Shown here: positions 56,312 through 64,000 of the stretch, piece by piece
How the letters are laid out: each line of letters starts with the position of its first letter
Position numbering within the stretch: the stretch's first letter is position 1
NCBI RefSeq assembly: GCF_003028855.1
Contig: NZ_CP028324.1
Location: forward strand, 3,534,001-3,598,000
Direction of reading: 5' to 3'
Source: Pseudoduganella armeniaca
GTDB lineage: Bacteria > Pseudomonadota > Gammaproteobacteria > Burkholderiales > Burkholderiaceae_D
Length of the DNA stretch: 64,000 bases
Program-made: the position numbers and the translations under genes
The notes under the pieces: model-generated
Databases searched by the model: none
Told to the model about the DNA's origin: nothing
Seen by the model: the letters and a program-made list of their open reading frames with translations, nothing else

Positions 56312-56391
56312 CTTGGTCGTCGCGTCCGCCCGGATTGCCTTGGCCGGGAGCCTGTGCCAGCATGGACGTCCACTTCACGCAAGGAGACGTC

Positions 56392-56892
56392 ATGGCCAAG
56401 CTCAGCAAGATCACCCCCTGCCTGTGGTTCGACAGCGAGGGCGAGGAAGCGGCACGCTTCTACACGTCGGTGTTTCCGGACGGCCGCATTAGCCAGGTGC
56501 TGCGCTACAGCGAGGCCGGGCAGGACCAGCACGGGCGGCCACCCGGCTCCGTCATGCTGGTCAGCTTCGAGCTGGCCGGCCAGTCCTTCACGGCCCTGAA
56601 CGGCGGCCCGCAGTTCAAGTTCACCGAGGCGGTATCGCTGATGATCCTGTGCGACTCGCAGGACGAGATCGACCACTATTGGGCGCGGCTGGGCGAAGGC
56701 GGCGATCCTGCGGTGCAGGCGTGCGGCTGGCTGAAGGACAAGTACGGCCTGTCCTGGCAGGTGGCGCCAACGATCTTCCCCGAGCTGTTCGCGAACGAAA
56801 ACTCGCCCGGCGCGCAACGCGCCATGCTGGCCATGATGGGCATGAAAAAGCTGGACATCGCCGCCTTGCGGGCGGCATACGAAGGTAAGTAG
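56392..56892 (+). CDS. PhnB/VOC-fold protein (3-demethylubiquinone methyltransferase-like family)
   Basis: 166 residues. AAGGAG lies 7 bases before the ATG. KITPCLWFDSEGEEAARFYT begins the fold, with FTALNGGPQFKFTEAVSLMI and CGWLKDKYGLSWQVAPTIFP later. It resembles PhnB-like VOC proteins often annotated as 3-demethylubiquinone-9 methyltransferases, an annotation I would not take literally. Probably a small-molecule-binding or lyase protein. Function unknown. Confidence 0.78.
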   Translation: MAKLSKITPCLWFDSEGEEAARFYTSVFPDGRISQVLRYSEAGQDQHGRPPGSVMLVSFELAGQSFTALNGGPQFKFTEAVSLMILCDSQDEIDHYWARLGEGGDPAVQACGWLKDKYGLSWQVAPTIFPELFANENSPGAQRAMLAMMGMKKLDIAALRAAYEGK

Positions 56893-56941
56893 CCCCCCGG
56901 CCGGCGCCGTGCCGCCCGGAGGGTGGCGGCGCCGGCGTGGC

Positions 56942-57676
56942 TCAGGAACGGCGACGGCGGGCCGTTGCCCCCACCAGCAGCAAGCCCACGCCCAGCATCG
57001 CATAAGTGCCCGGCTCGGGCACGGCGGATACGCCGAAGCTGTAGTTCACGCTGTTCAGCCCGGCCGCGGCCATGCCCAGTCCCGTGACGCTGGCGGCGCC
57101 GCGGAACGCGCCATTGACGGCGATCGCGCCATGCGACGTCAGCGGCGTCGTGATCGTCAGCGGTACCGTGCCGGAATCGGAGCCGCCATTCCACAAGTCG
57201 TAATAGAAGTACGCGTATTCGACGGTGCCGCCGATGCTCTCGTTGGCGGTAAACGCGCCGTTGGCGAAGCTGCCGCTGATGTATTCGGTCTGCAGGTCGT
57301 ACGTGGCGAAGCCGCTGCTGCCGTTGGACTGGATCGTCGCCAGGCCCGTCACGCTCAAATCGTTGTTCAGGCGGTACCCGGCGTGCGCGACGGCGATGAC
57401 GCTCTGGGCGAACGCGCGTGTGAAATCGAACGATTCGGTGAACACGGGGCCCTGGTAAGGATCGGCCGCGCCCGTGGTCACGTCGACGCGCTGGTACAGG
57501 TCGATCGGGTGCAGCGCGATGCTGTTGCCCGCGACGGTGGCCTCGGCGGTCCAGAAGTCGGCGTCGTAATAGAAGTCGACGTTGGTGCCGGCAAGCTTGA
57601 CGTAATCGGCCGCCTGGGCGGCGCCGCCAAGGCACAACAGCGCGGCAGCGACATAACGCGATATGGAAAGGTTCAT
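56942..57676 (-). CDS. PEP-CTERM sorted surface protein
   Basis: 244 residues with a signal peptide (NLSISRYVAAALLCLGGAAQA) and a C-terminal sorting signal: VPEPGTYAMLGVGLLLVGAT then RRRRS. The middle is beta-rich, Gly/Ser/Thr-rich (TYDLQTEYISGSFANGAFTA, TVPLTITTPLTSHGAIAVNG), like adhesion or matrix proteins. The PEP motif, membrane helix and basic tail are for processing by exosortase A (XrtA), linking this gene to the EPS/PrsKR locus about 12 kb away. No PEP-CTERM regulatory element was firmly identified upstream. No exosortase gene is in the window. Confidence 0.88.
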   Translation of the reverse strand: MNLSISRYVAAALLCLGGAAQAADYVKLAGTNVDFYYDADFWTAEATVAGNSIALHPIDLYQRVDVTTGAADPYQGPVFTESFDFTRAFAQSVIAVAHAGYRLNNDLSVTGLATIQSNGSSGFATYDLQTEYISGSFANGAFTANESIGGTVEYAYFYYDLWNGGSDSGTVPLTITTPLTSHGAIAVNGAFRGAASVTGLGMAAAGLNSVNYSFGVSAVPEPGTYAMLGVGLLLVGATARRRRS

Positions 57677-57855
57677 TTCACGGTTCCTCGAAAACGGTTG
57701 GCCCGGGCGGCCGGGCATGCACAGCGCACAGTCTAGCATGCCAATATGCTAAGAAAACCGCGCGGCGCGGGTATATTGGCGCCGTTGGCGCGGATACGAC
57801 AGCGGTGCGACCCAGCGCGGGCAGAGCGACGTGCCGCGCCGTCCGGACGGGCGGC

Positions 57856-58815
57856 CTACTGGCGCTGCGCCCGTTCCAGCGCCCGCGCCATCGCCGCCAT
57901 CTCCGCCTGCAGCCAGGCGCGGAACTGCAGCACCTTCGGTCGCTCGGCCTTGTGCGGCGCGACGATGAAGCAGTAGCCGCGCGGGTACGGCACGCTGTTG
58001 GCGCGGATCAGCCGCAGCGCGCCCTTGCGGATGTCGTCGTGGGCGATCGAGTAGGCCACCAGCGCGATGCCCTGCCCCGCCACGGCGGCCTGGGTCAGCA
58101 CACCGTAGTGGCTGAAGCTGCGCGAGAAATCGTACGGGCCCTGCAGCGCGTCGTTGGCGCGCAGGATCCTGGCCCAGTATTCGGTGGTGTCTTCGTACAG
58201 CAGCGGAAAGCGGGTCAGGTCCGCCAGCGTCAGTTCCGTCTCGCCTGGGCGCAGCAGCGCCGGGCTGTAGGCGATCACCATATGCTCCTCGAACAGCACG
58301 CCGGGGTGGTCGCGCGTGACGCAGTGGCGAATCGCCAGGTCATGCTCTTCCCGCTCCAGGTCCACCAGCCGGTCGCTCGATTCGATGCGGATGTCCAGCT
58401 CCGGGTGCAGGTCGGTGAAGCGGCCGATGTTCGGCGCCAGCCACTTCAGCGCGAACGAATGGGTGGTCGAGATGCGCAGCATGTGCTCGTCCTGGCCGCC
58501 GCGCAGGTTGTCCACCTTGGTGCGCAGTTCGCGCAGCACCTGCGCCACCGTGCGCGCCAGTTCCTCGCCCTTTTCCGTCAGCGCGATATGGCGCGGATGG
58601 CGCACGAACAGCGCGAAGCCGACGGCTTCCTCCAGCTGCTTGACCTGCAGGCTGATGGCGGCCGGCGTCTTGTGCAGCTCCTGCGCGGCCAGCGTGAAGC
58701 TGCCCCAGCGCGCCGCGCTGTCGAAATCGATCAACCCCGACAGGCTGCGCAGCGGCCGCCCGCGCGCCGGCTGGCCGTCCAGCAAATACCCATCCGCATC
58801 CAGTGTCGACTGCAT
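57856..58815 (-). CDS. LysR-family transcriptional regulator
   Basis: 319 residues. N-terminal winged HTH: GLIDFDSAARWGSFTLAAQE, LHKTPAAISLQVKQLEEAVG, FALFVRHPRHIALTEKGEEL. A substrate-binding-like effector domain follows (LRISTTHSFALKWLAPNIGR; HYGVLTQAAVAGQGIALVAY). Resembles regulators of the GcvA-like branch (HPRHIALT). No divergent partner is visible next to it; the closest divergent gene is a tiny ORF at 58933. Target unknown. Confidence 0.88.
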   Translation of the reverse strand: MQSTLDADGYLLDGQPARGRPLRSLSGLIDFDSAARWGSFTLAAQELHKTPAAISLQVKQLEEAVGFALFVRHPRHIALTEKGEELARTVAQVLRELRTKVDNLRGGQDEHMLRISTTHSFALKWLAPNIGRFTDLHPELDIRIESSDRLVDLEREEHDLAIRHCVTRDHPGVLFEEHMVIAYSPALLRPGETELTLADLTRFPLLYEDTTEYWARILRANDALQGPYDFSRSFSHYGVLTQAAVAGQGIALVAYSIAHDDIRKGALRLIRANSVPYPRGYCFIVAPHKAERPKVLQFRAWLQAEMAAMARALERAQRQ

Positions 58816-58932
58816 AAGCTTTCCTTGGCCTGCCCCCCAGGATTTCTCGTTTGAGCGGGCGAGTGATCGAACGGACAATATAACCCAGGCGGCCCACCTT
58901 GACAGCGGCCGCGCCGTCCACAGGAGAACGTC

Positions 58933-59109
58933 ATGTCCAGCCCTACCTGCACCATCGCGGCGCCGCCGGCGCCGCCCCAATCCCGTCCAGCGCCGGCAAC
59001 CGCGCGTGCCATCGACAGCGCGGCGCCGGCACCGGAACTGGCCGCGCCACCTGCCACCTTCGGCACCGCGCTGTGCCGCCTGTACGCCGGCCTGGTATTG
59101 CTGCGCTGA
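58933..59109 (+). CDS. Short Ala/Pro-rich ORF (58 aa), divergent from the LysR gene
   Basis: AGGAGAACGTC precedes an ATG at 58933; the 58-residue product is Ala/Pro/Thr-rich (CTIAAPPAPPQSRPAPATAR) with a hydrophobic C-terminus (LCRLYAGLVLL). It ends right before the hairpin at 59121. The good RBS and following terminator support expression, but the composition is what random high-GC sequence would also give. Position next to a LysR gene suggests a regulated small protein. Confidence 0.4.
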   Translation: MSSPTCTIAAPPAPPQSRPAPATARAIDSAAPAPELAAPPATFGTALCRLYAGLVLLR

Positions 59110-59120
59110 GCAGGCATGAG

Positions 59121-59144
59121 AAAAGCCGGGCAAGCCCGGCTTTT
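59121..59144. terminator. Bidirectional intrinsic terminator between small ORF and purL
   Basis: AAAAGCCGGGC and GCCCGGCTTTT around a 2-base centre form a perfect 11-bp stem with A/T flanks on both sides, so it can end rightward (small ORF) and leftward (purL) transcription. Confidence 0.85.
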
Positions 59145-59161
59145 CAGATTGCGCCGACGAC

Positions 59162-62100
59162 TCAGCCGACGAATTTGCGCGCGTTGCGGAACATCCGCAT
59201 CCACGGCGATTCCTCGCCCCACGCCGCCGGTGCCCACGAATGCTGCACGGTGCGGAACACGCGCTCGGCGTGCGGCATCAGCACCGTGAAGCGGCCGTCC
59301 GGCGTCGTCACCGAGGTCAGGCCACCCGGCGAACCGTTCGGGTTGTACGGATAGGCTTCCGTCGCGTTGCCGTGGTTGTCCACGTAGCGCATCGCCCCCA
59401 GCGCGGCGGCCAGGTCGCCGGTCTGGCTGAAGTCCGCGTAGCCTTCGCCGTGGGCGACGGCGATCGGGCTTTGCGTGCCGGCCATGCCCTGGAAGAAGAT
59501 CGACGGCGAGTCCAGCACCTCGACCATCGCGAAGCGCGCCTCGAACTTCTCCGACTTGTTGGTCGTGAACTTCGGCCACGCGTGCGCGCCTGGAATGATG
59601 GACTTCAGGTTGCTCATCATCTGGCAGCCGTTGCAGATGCCCAGGCCGAACGTGTCGGTGCGGTTGAAGAACTGCGCGAACTGGTCGGACAGCGCGGGAT
59701 TGAACAGGATCGACTTGGCCCAGCCTTCGCCGGCACCCAGCACGTCGCCATACGAGAAGCCGCCGACCGCGATCACGCCCTGGAAGTCCGCCAGTTTCAC
59801 CCGGCCGGCGATCAGGTCGCTCATGTGGACGTCGATGGCGGCGAAGCCTGCCTGGTGCATGACCCAGGCCGTCTCGATATGCGAGTTGACACCCTGCTCG
59901 CGCAGGATCGCCACGCGCGGCCGCGCGCCTGTCGCCAGGAACGGCGCCGCCACGTTGTCCGCCAGGTCGAACGTGAGCTTCGGCGTGATGCCGGGATCCG
60001 TTTCGTCCAGCAGGCGGTCGTATTCGGCGTCCGCGGTGGCCGGGTTCTCGCGCATGCGCGAGATGCGCCAGCTCGTTTCGCTCCACAGGCGGTGCAGCGC
60101 GGCGCGGCGTTCGCTGTAGATCAGTTTGGCATCGCGGGTGAATTCAATGACGCCGCGGTCGTTCGGCTTACCGATGATGTGGCTGCAGGCGCCCAGGTTG
60201 AACGAGCGCAGCACGTCCATCACCAGCGACTTCTCGTCCGCACGCACCTGGATTACCGCGCCCAGTTCTTCGCTGAACAGGGCGCGCAGGGTCAGCTCGT
60301 TGCGGCGCTCGGCCACCTGGCCGGCCCAGTTCTTGGCGTCGCCCCAGTCGGCCGCGTGTTCGCCTTCCAGGGTCAGCATGTCGAGGTTGATCGACAGGCC
60401 GGTGCGGCCGGCGAAGGCCATTTCCGTCAAGGTCGCATACAGGCCGCCGTCGGAGCGGTCGTGGTAGGCCAGCAGCTTGCCGTCGCGGTTCAGTTGCTGG
60501 ATCGCGGCAAAGAAGCCTTTCAGGTCGTCCGCGCTGTCCACGTCCGGCGCGGCGTTGCCCAGCTGGCCCAGTACCTGTGCCAGGATCGACGCGCCCATGC
60601 GGTTCTTGCCGCGGCCCAGGTCGATCAGGATGATGGCCGTGTCGCCCGCATCCGTGCGGATCTGCGGCGTCAGCGACTTGCGCACGTCGTACACCGGCGC
60701 GAAGCCGGACACGATCAGCGACACCGGCGACACCACCGCCTTGGCCTCGCCGTCGTCATTCCAGGTCGTACGCATCGACAGCGAATCCTTGCCGACCGGG
60801 ATGCTGATGCCCAGCGCCGGGCACAGGTCCATGCCCACGGCCTTGACCGTGTCGAACAGCGCGGCGTCCTGGCCCGGCTGGCCGCACGCGGCCATCCAGT
60901 TGGCCGACAGCTTGATGTCCGAGATATCGGCGATCGGCGCGGCCGCCAGGTTGGTGATGACTTCGCCGACGGCCATGCGGCCCGAGGCCGGCGCGTCGAT
61001 CACGGCCAGCGGCGTACGCTCGCCCATCGCCATCGCCTCGCCCAGGTAGCCTTCGTACGACAGCGTGGTGACCGCGCAATCGGCCACCGGCACCTGCCAT
61101 GGGCCCACCATCTGGTCGCGCACCGAGGTGCCGCCCACGGTGCGGTCGCCGATGGTGATCAGGAAGCTCTTGTCGCCCACGGTCGGCGCCAGCAGCACGC
61201 GCTGCGCCGCGTCGACCAGGTCGACGCCGGTCAGGTCGATCGCCGGGTAGTCGCGCGTCACGTGCGTGACGTCGCGGTGCATCTTCGGCGGCTTGCCCAA
61301 CAGGACGTCCATCGGCATGTCGACCGGGTTGTTGCCTTCCTGCGGGTCGATCAGCTTCAGCTGGCGTTCCTCGGTGGCCGTGCCGACGACGGCGAACGGG
61401 CAGCGCTCGCGCTCGCACAGCGCCTGGAATACGGGCAGGTCGTTAGGCGCGATGGCCAGCACATAGCGCTCCTGCGATTCGTTCGACCAGATTTCCTTCG
61501 GCGCCAGGCCGGATTCCTCCAGCGGCACCTTGCGCAGGTCGAAAATCGCGCCGCGCTTGGCGTCGTTGGTGATCTCCGGGAAGGCGTTGGACAGGCCGCC
61601 GGCACCCACGTCGTGGATCGAGATGATCGGGTTGTCCGCGCCCAGCTGCCAGCAGCCGTTGATGACTTCCTGCGCGCGCCGCTCCATTTCGGGATTGCCG
61701 CGCTGGACCGAGTCGAAGTCCAGGTCGGCCGTGTTGGTGCCGGTCGCCATCGACGACGCGGCCGAGCCGCCCATGCCGATGCGCATGCCCGGGCCGCCCA
61801 GCTGGATCAGCAGGCTGCCGACCGGGATGTCGTTCTTGTGCGTGTGCTGGTCGGCGATATTGCCGATGCCGCCCGCGATCATGATCGGCTTGTGGTAGCC
61901 GTACACCGCGTGACCGACGTTCTGCTCGTAGCTGCGGAAGTAACCGCCCAGCACGGGGCGGCCGAATTCGTTCGAGAACGCGGCGCCGCCGAGCGGGCCT
62001 TCGATCATGATCTGCAGCGGCGCGGCGATGCGGTCCGGCTTGCCGTACACCTTGGAGGTGTCGCGGCCGGCTTGCGGCGCCGTCACGTCGGCCGCGTTCT

Positions 62101-63187
62101 CCCACGGACGCACTGCTTCCGGCAGATACAGGTTCGAGACCGTGAAGCCGGTCAGGCCCGCCTTCGGCCGCGCGCCGCGGCCGGTCGCGCCTTCGTCGCG
62201 GATCTCGCCGCCGGCGCCGGTGGAGGCGCCCGGGAACGGCGAGATCGCCGTCGGGTGATTGTGCGTCTCGACCTTCATCAGCGTGTGGATCAGCTCCGTC
62301 GAGGCGCCGTATTCGTGGCCGGCGCCGCGCGGATAGAAGCGCGTGACCTCGGCGCCCTGCATGATCGACGAGTTGTCGGAGTACGCCACGATGGTGCCCT
62401 TCGGCTGCTTCTCGTGCGTGTTCTTGATCATCTTGAACAGCGAGCGCTCCTGCGCCACGCCGTCGATGGTCCAGTCGGCGTTGAAGATCTTGTGGCGGCA
62501 GTGCTCCGAGTTCGCCTGCGCGAACATCATCAGTTCGACGTCGGTCGGATTGCGTTTGGCCGCCGTGAAGGCGTCGTTCAGGTAGTCGATCTCGTCATCC
62601 GACATCGCCAGGCCCAGGTCCGTATTGGCCTGCACCAGCGCGGCGCGGCCGGCGCCCAGCACGTCCACCGTCTCCAGCGCACGCCCTTCCAGGGTGCGGA
62701 ACAGGTCCGCCGCCTGGTCGGGATGGCGCAGCACCGATTCGGTCATGCGGTCGTGCAGCAGCGCGGCCACGGCCTCGGCCTGCTGCGCGTCCAGCTTCTT
62801 GGCGGCGCCGATGCTGCTGCCCAGGATGCCGCCCTTCAGCACCACGCGATACGCCACGCCGCGTTCGACGCGGTGGATGTGCGTCATGCCGCAGTTGTGG
62901 ACGATGTCCGTCGCCTTCGATGCCCACGGCGAGATCGTGCCGAAGCGCGGAATCACGTAGAACTCCTCCACCACGCCGTCGGTGACGTCGGCCTGGGCCG
63001 GTTCGCCATAGGTCAGGAGGCCCGTCAGGCGGGCGCGGTCGTCGTCGGAGACGGCCGCCTGGGCATCGATAAAGTGGATGTACCGGGCCTGGATTGCCGT
63101 TACGGCAGGCAGCACGGCTTGGAGTTGGGACAGGAGACGCTGGCTACGGAATGCGGACAGGGCATTGGAGCCCGGGAGTATCAACAT
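59162..63187 (-). CDS. purL: Phosphoribosylformylglycinamidine synthase
   Basis: Fourth step of purine synthesis: FGAR + glutamine + ATP to FGAM. 1341 residues, the large single-chain form (E. coli 1295). N-terminal part to residue 220; SEHCRHKIFNADWTIDGVAQ; KVETHNHPTAISPFPGASTG; second half IHDVGAGGLSNAFPEITNDA; GKDSLSMRTTW; C-terminal class I glutaminase with GICNGCQMM (nucleophile Cys) and AILREQGVNSHIE. Start at ATG 63187, giving MLILPGSNALSAFRSQRLLS, the usual PurL N-terminus. No frameshift in over 4 kb, in contrast to other large genes. Single gene with terminator at its end. Confidence 0.96.
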   Translation of the reverse strand: MLILPGSNALSAFRSQRLLSQLQAVLPAVTAIQARYIHFIDAQAAVSDDDRARLTGLLTYGEPAQADVTDGVVEEFYVIPRFGTISPWASKATDIVHNCGMTHIHRVERGVAYRVVLKGGILGSSIGAAKKLDAQQAEAVAALLHDRMTESVLRHPDQAADLFRTLEGRALETVDVLGAGRAALVQANTDLGLAMSDDEIDYLNDAFTAAKRNPTDVELMMFAQANSEHCRHKIFNADWTIDGVAQERSLFKMIKNTHEKQPKGTIVAYSDNSSIMQGAEVTRFYPRGAGHEYGASTELIHTLMKVETHNHPTAISPFPGASTGAGGEIRDEGATGRGARPKAGLTGFTVSNLYLPEAVRPWENAADVTAPQAGRDTSKVYGKPDRIAAPLQIMIEGPLGGAAFSNEFGRPVLGGYFRSYEQNVGHAVYGYHKPIMIAGGIGNIADQHTHKNDIPVGSLLIQLGGPGMRIGMGGSAASSMATGTNTADLDFDSVQRGNPEMERRAQEVINGCWQLGADNPIISIHDVGAGGLSNAFPEITNDAKRGAIFDLRKVPLEESGLAPKEIWSNESQERYVLAIAPNDLPVFQALCERERCPFAVVGTATEERQLKLIDPQEGNNPVDMPMDVLLGKPPKMHRDVTHVTRDYPAIDLTGVDLVDAAQRVLLAPTVGDKSFLITIGDRTVGGTSVRDQMVGPWQVPVADCAVTTLSYEGYLGEAMAMGERTPLAVIDAPASGRMAVGEVITNLAAAPIADISDIKLSANWMAACGQPGQDAALFDTVKAVGMDLCPALGISIPVGKDSLSMRTTWNDDGEAKAVVSPVSLIVSGFAPVYDVRKSLTPQIRTDAGDTAIILIDLGRGKNRMGASILAQVLGQLGNAAPDVDSADDLKGFFAAIQQLNRDGKLLAYHDRSDGGLYATLTEMAFAGRTGLSINLDMLTLEGEHAADWGDAKNWAGQVAERRNELTLRALFSEELGAVIQVRADEKSLVMDVLRSFNLGACSHIIGKPNDRGVIEFTRDAKLIYSERRAALHRLWSETSWRISRMRENPATADAEYDRLLDETDPGITPKLTFDLADNVAAPFLATGARPRVAILREQGVNSHIETAWVMHQAGFAAIDVHMSDLIAGRVKLADFQGVIAVGGFSYGDVLGAGEGWAKSILFNPALSDQFAQFFNRTDTFGLGICNGCQMMSNLKSIIPGAHAWPKFTTNKSEKFEARFAMVEVLDSPSIFFQGMAGTQSPIAVAHGEGYADFSQTGDLAAALGAMRYVDNHGNATEAYPYNPNGSPGGLTSVTTPDGRFTVLMPHAERVFRTVQHSWAPAAWGEESPWMRMFRNARKFVG

Positions 63188-63480
63188 GGTTGGGAGCGAG
63201 TTGATGCAGCGAGGCTGCGGATTATAGAAATCTGAAACGGGCGATTTGACACGTGAAATCCGGTACGGACAGGTGCTGCACGGGGCGGGCTGTAATCCTT
63301 TTGCCGGCATTATACTCTTTTCAGTATTGTCTTCCCAGCCTTTGCCATCGGCCCGGCCGGTGGCGCCAGGGGTCGGCTCGCAACAGATGGGCCTGGTTTG
63401 CGCAAATTTCACGCCATAAATCACTATTTTCTGCTGGAAATGCTCTATTCTTGTGGCAATCCGAGTTTCATTCTCCCGCC
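63188..63480. promoter_or_regulatory. Divergent intergenic region, purL vs response regulator gene
   Basis: 293 bases between two divergent starts, with AT-rich segments at about 63300-63325 and 63415-63450 where promoters would be expected. I saw no palindrome matching a PurR-type operator with certainty. No ORF of note. Confidence 0.3.
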
Positions 63481-64000
63481 ATGCCCGAATTCAGTGAACT
63501 GTCGGTGCTGATCGTCGATCCCAGTCCCGGGATGCGCGGCAACCTGCAAAACATGCTGAGCCAGTCGTCGATCACCAAGATCGACTACGCGCTCGGCGCG
63601 GGCACGGCCATCCGCCAGCTGGCCAAGAAGGCCTACGACATCGTGCTGTGCGAATACGACCTCGATGGCGGCGGCGCCAACGGCCAGGACGGCCAGCAAC
63701 TGCTGGAAGACCTGCGCCACCACCGCCGGATCGCACCGGACACGATCTTCATCATGCTGACCTCGGAGGGTACCGACAGCAAGGTGATCGGCGCGGCCGA
63801 GCTCACGCCAACCGACTACGTATTGAAACCGTTCACGGTGGACACCCTGATGGCGCGCATCGGCCGCGCCGTCGACCGCCGCAATGCGCTGCTGCCCGTG
63901 TACCGCCGCATCGCCGAAGGCAGCCTGCGCGAGGCGCTGCGGCTGTGCCTCGCGGGCCTGGACCAGCAGCCCCGCTACGCCACGGAGTTCGCCCGGCTGC
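63481..64000 (+). CDS. CheY-like response regulator with further domain (truncated by window end)
   Basis: Open from ATG 63481 to the window edge, 173 residues visible. Receiver domain: LSVLIVDPSPGMRGNLQNML, phosphorylatable Asp in VLCEYDLDGG, Thr/Ser switch in FIMLTSEG, Lys in YVLKPFTVD. A helical segment with ALRLCLAGLDQQPRYATEFA follows and looks like the start of TPR-like repeats. Known Oxalobacteraceae proteins join a receiver to a TPR array this way; function unknown. The rest lies outside the window. Confidence 0.8.
   Translation, partial: MPEFSELSVLIVDPSPGMRGNLQNMLSQSSITKIDYALGAGTAIRQLAKKAYDIVLCEYDLDGGGANGQDGQQLLEDLRHHRRIAPDTIFIMLTSEGTDSKVIGAAELTPTDYVLKPFTVDTLMARIGRAVDRRNALLPVYRRIAEGSLREALRLCLAGLDQQPRYATEFARL

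Noticed and set aside
57726..57744. Sigma54 (-24/-12) promoter upstream of the PEP-CTERM gene (minus-strand TTGGCATG..TGTGC)
   Set aside because: The GG-to-GC distance is 15 instead of 12 bases and the TTGC part is degenerate, so it is not a valid PrsR/sigma54 site.
59240..63235. A continuous 1331-codon plus-strand frame opposite purL
   Set aside because: Its translation is Arg/Ala/His/Val-rich with no fold pattern, and purL on the other strand is unmistakable. Long antisense frames are common in high-GC codon usage.

Overview
The window looks like the chromosome of an Oxalobacteraceae betaproteobacterium (Massilia/Pseudoduganella/Duganella type). The signs are high GC, a PEP-CTERM/exosortase-A type exopolysaccharide locus with PrsK/PrsR, betaproteobacterial neighbourhoods such as selO-msrB-yciB-bolA-parvulin, and paired GGGGTC..GACCCC repeats. 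This placement is from recognition of gene content, not from a search.

Layout. (1) 1-10.35 kb is most of a tailless, membrane-containing prophage of the PM2 (corticovirus) kind. A leftward operon encodes small DNA-binding proteins, a rolling-circle replication initiator, a packaging ATPase, three tiny membrane proteins, a PM2-P2-like double-jelly-roll capsid protein, more small membrane proteins, a spike/fibre candidate and a lytic transglycosylase. A rightward Cro/CI-like repressor and a divergent promoter region with repeated operators sit at the right end, followed by a half-dif-like sequence that may be attR. The left end lies outside the window. (2) 10.5-11.4 kb is a broken gene of unknown function. 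(3) 11.8-18.5 kb is a five-gene operon: VioB-like ferritin-fold protein, a LodA/GoxA-type cysteine-tryptophylquinone (CTQ) protein apparently split into two genes, a SPASM radical SAM enzyme and a LodB/QhpG-like flavoprotein. (4) 25.75-18.57 kb (minus) is a conflict-type operon: alpha/beta hydrolase, caspase-VMAP protein, MoxR AAA+ ATPase and a SAV_2336/vWA-like protein with a long unknown C-terminal region. (5) 26.0-32.1 kb is a czcICBA heavy-metal efflux operon, followed by a convergent VOC protein. (6) 32.8-45.1 kb is an exopolysaccharide/PEP-CTERM locus with glycosyltransferases, flippase, O-ligase, acetyltransferase, TPR protein, the PrsR/PrsK two-component system and an EpsB-type sugar transferase. 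(7) 45.3-51.5 kb has nadB, a GNAT gene, fadJ-like and acyl-CoA ligase genes. (8) 51.7-56.3 kb is selO-msrB-yciB-bolA and two tandem parvulins. (9) 56.4-64 kb has a PhnB-like protein, a PEP-CTERM protein, a LysR regulator, a tiny Ala/Pro-rich ORF, purL and a truncated response regulator.

Sequence quality matters here. About 20 otherwise well-conserved genes are each broken by a single missing base, nearly always in a short run of G or C. All are deletions, so I read them as systematic base-calling errors, not pseudogenes, and I annotate such genes across their full span with the break position given.
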